In this document: one piece after another, positions 62,027 to 64,000 of the stretch
How positions within the stretch are numbered: the first letter of the stretch is position 1
Layout of the letters: every line of letters begins with the position of its first letter
Assembly (NCBI GenBank): GCA_029168955.1
Contig: JAPDOI010001219.1
Span: 124,001 to 188,000, forward strand
Direction: 5' to 3'
DNA: 64,000 bases
Origin: Aplectana chamaeleonis
Taxonomy: Eukaryota > Nematoda > Chromadorea > Rhabditida > Cosmocercidae
The notes under the pieces: generated by a model
What the model was told of the DNA's origin: nothing
Database searches by the model: none
What the model saw: only the letters and a program-made list of their open reading frames with translations
Program-made: the position numbers and the translations under genes

Positions 62027-64000
62027 TTCTTCTTCTTCTTCTTCTGCAGCCTCAAAGTGGTTTTGTCATAGGTTGAGGAACTGGGCGGCCTTGACAGGAT
62101 TCGTCCAAGGTCCATTGTGGTTAAGGAGGTAGGTCTCTTCGGGCACATGAACAAGTGCGCCGTGTCGTGTCCGGGAGCACCCCAGGCCGGGCATGCGTCT
62201 GGTCGGCTGCTGTCGATCTTGTTGAAGTAAGACATGAGCAGTATAGAGTGACCACAGCGCAGCGAGGCAAGAGCACATCTGGCTCGTCTGACGAGTTGAG
62301 ACTCGGACTCGCAAACCCGAGGCGGCACTGCCTCTAAGATAGGGTTCACAGCCGCCTTCGTTAGATATCCTCGAACAAACTGGGTGTGCTCCTCACGCAG
62401 AAGACGAAGCCTTTCCATGTTGGAGTCGGCCCATCTCTGTGCATCAACTTTACGAGGAGCATCGGCGAACAGCGTCCTAATCGACCTCTCTCTTATGGGC
62501 TTCATGATTCTCTTTGTCGGATGATTCGGCTGTCTCAGAACATTAATATACATCTGCTGTGCCTGGAGTTCACAATGCTCCTTGACCGGCAATATGCAGG
62601 CCTCCGCGTGAAGATGTTCTATTGGAGAGCTCCTTGCACAACCGGTAGCGATTCTAAGCGCAGCATTCTGTATACGTTGCAGCTTATTCCAGGAGCTGTC
62701 TGACACCAGGTGCTGCCACACTGGTGCCGCATATTCCAGAGCCGGCTGAAGTATTGCTCTGTAGGTTCTCAGTATAGTCTCTCGGCTGCTTCGCCATGAT
62801 GTTCCTCCGAGAGCTCTCAGAATATTAAGCTTTGCCTTGACGACTGTCTGTTTCTGTTCCGCGTTTTGTGGAACTTCAGTGACGGATCAGTATAAGACCA
62901 AGCAGCTTAGGCAATCTTACTGCTGGCAAACGATTACCATCCCATCTGACATCTGGGTGGGCACTGTGTTCCTTGGTGCTTGTTGTGAACACTGATACAG
63001 AAGAGTTTGCAGCAGAGACTGTGAGCATCATATTATCGAGGAAAAGCTTCAACTCGACGAGATAGGCGCTGATCTTGTTAGCGGCTACTTGCAGGTCACG
63101 GTCCTGGCACATGATGGTGATGTCGTCGGCGTACAAAACAATCTTTATATCCTGTGGTGGCTCGGAAAGATCCTCAAGAAACAGGCTGAATAGGGCAGGG
63201 GACAACACTCCGCCTTGCGGAACACCGGCTGCTATTGGAATGCTATCGGATTTGTGATACTGGAACTGAACCTTAGCACGGCGGCCTTTAGTAAACGCTG
63301 CAATCCATCGCTTCTGCCAGGATGGCAGCGAGGACTCCAACAGTTTGACGGACATAAGTCCCAAGTTAACAGAGTCAAACGCTTTGGTCAGGTCGAGGGC
63401 GACGGCCACCGTTCTCAGGGGCTTTCTCTGTTAAATCCGTCGACTGCAAAGCTCACGATCTCCAATAGAGCAGTGGTAGTAGAGTGAAGTTTCCCGAACC
63501 CATGCTGATGCTGCTGTCGCTCATTTTGATCAGCCAGGTCCCTCACGATCAACTTTTCAGCTAATTTGGCAACGGGAGATAAAAGGCTAATAGGTCGACA
63601 GCCTTTTGCCGTACTATGGGACTTGCCTGGATTTGGCAAAGGTATCACATTAGCTGTCTTCCAAGCTTGGGGTAGAATGCAGGTCCGGAAAGAAGTGTTA
63701 ATGATATCTGCAAGCATCGGTAGAAATTCCATGGGAAGCTTTTTCAGGATGGCTGTGGAGATACCGTCAGGTCCGATAGCCTTCGAATTCCGCATTTCTG
63801 TGATAGCCTTCTCTACTTGTGTGAGAGTAAAAGCCTCAGAAGCGTTCATGAGCGGCAACCGGCTCAGCTCTCTAACCGTGACTCTGTTTTGCACGCCTCG
63901 CTTGGCACGTGTGATGAAGAAATTCTTGCCGAGCGCATTAGCAGCCGCTTTCCCTGATTTGAAGACGTTCTCCTCGAACTCAATAGCAGAGCTCATCGAG
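62027..64000 (-). mobile_element. LINE-A copy running off the window
   Basis: The 3' (TTC)n run begins at 62,027 on the + strand. Reading back: the C-terminal domain (62,017-62,721 frame) with CPAWGAPGHDTAHLFMCP, where the second finger cysteine is replaced (CPAWG for CPxCG). The polymerase at 62,876-63,409 has ALDLTKAFDSVN, AGVPQGGVLSPALF and LYADDITIMC. The 63,415-63,996 frame has MRNSKAIGPDGI and WKTANVIPLPNPGK. A break near 62,875 truncates LGLIL. The rest lies beyond position 64,000, so its target duplication cannot be checked. Confidence 0.88.

Overview
This is eukaryotic DNA, most likely from a nematode. The one confidently recognised host gene has 53-74 nt introns with TTTCAG-type acceptors, and the coding density is very low. 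Species cannot be named from the sequence. Most of the window is nested transposable elements, nearly all broken or non-autonomous, around two or three host genes.

Host genes. (1) A TMEM132-family gene runs on the + strand from at least 16,817 to about 33,500. Ten exons splice in a consistent phase and lead to one transmembrane segment and a cytoplasmic tail. Its N-terminal exons were not found, and its large introns are packed with transposons. (2) An unrecognised gene on the - strand has its last two exons at 37,220-37,280 and 37,375-37,657. A possible upstream exon lies at 48,730-48,899, which would put a 10.2-kb transposon inside one of its introns. (3) Weaker candidates are a secreted-type ORF on the - strand at 29,641-29,973 and a decayed histone H3-like relic ending at 7,802.

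Non-LTR retrotransposons. LINE-A: 26,199-29,632 (near full length), 6,557-7,506 (5' truncated) and 62,027 to the window end. LINE-B: 51,100-54,565 (near full length) and 56,023-58,781 (5' truncated). LINE-C: about 20,860-24,700. LINE-D (CR1-like): about 60,630-62,026. LINE-A and LINE-B have an N-terminal 2A-like NPGP motif, a C-rich finger, an endonuclease and a reverse transcriptase. They end in (AAG)n, with target duplications of 10-14 bp.

DNA elements. Seven hAT/Ac-like elements (hAT-1 to hAT-7) have CAGGGnTGTGCGG-type tips and 8-bp duplications. They show an unusual rule: the tips are inverted but the subterminal modules are direct repeats built from one TTTNCYG heptamer, and each element uses its own version throughout. 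Ten T elements (AGGCAG tips, TTAA flanks), several long foldbacks and several short palindromic MITEs fill most of the rest.

Layout. 0-16 kb: MITEs, foldbacks, a truncated LINE-A and the histone relic. 16.8-33.5 kb: TMEM132 with invaded introns. 33.5-37.2 kb: T-7 and small MITEs. 37.2-48.9 kb: the - strand gene and the nest hAT-4 > hAT-5 > hAT-6 > T-8. 49.3-59.1 kb: a second nest, foldback > T-9 > hAT-7 > LINE-B, plus a separate LINE-B. 60.6-64 kb: LINE-D broken by T-10 and by LINE-A.
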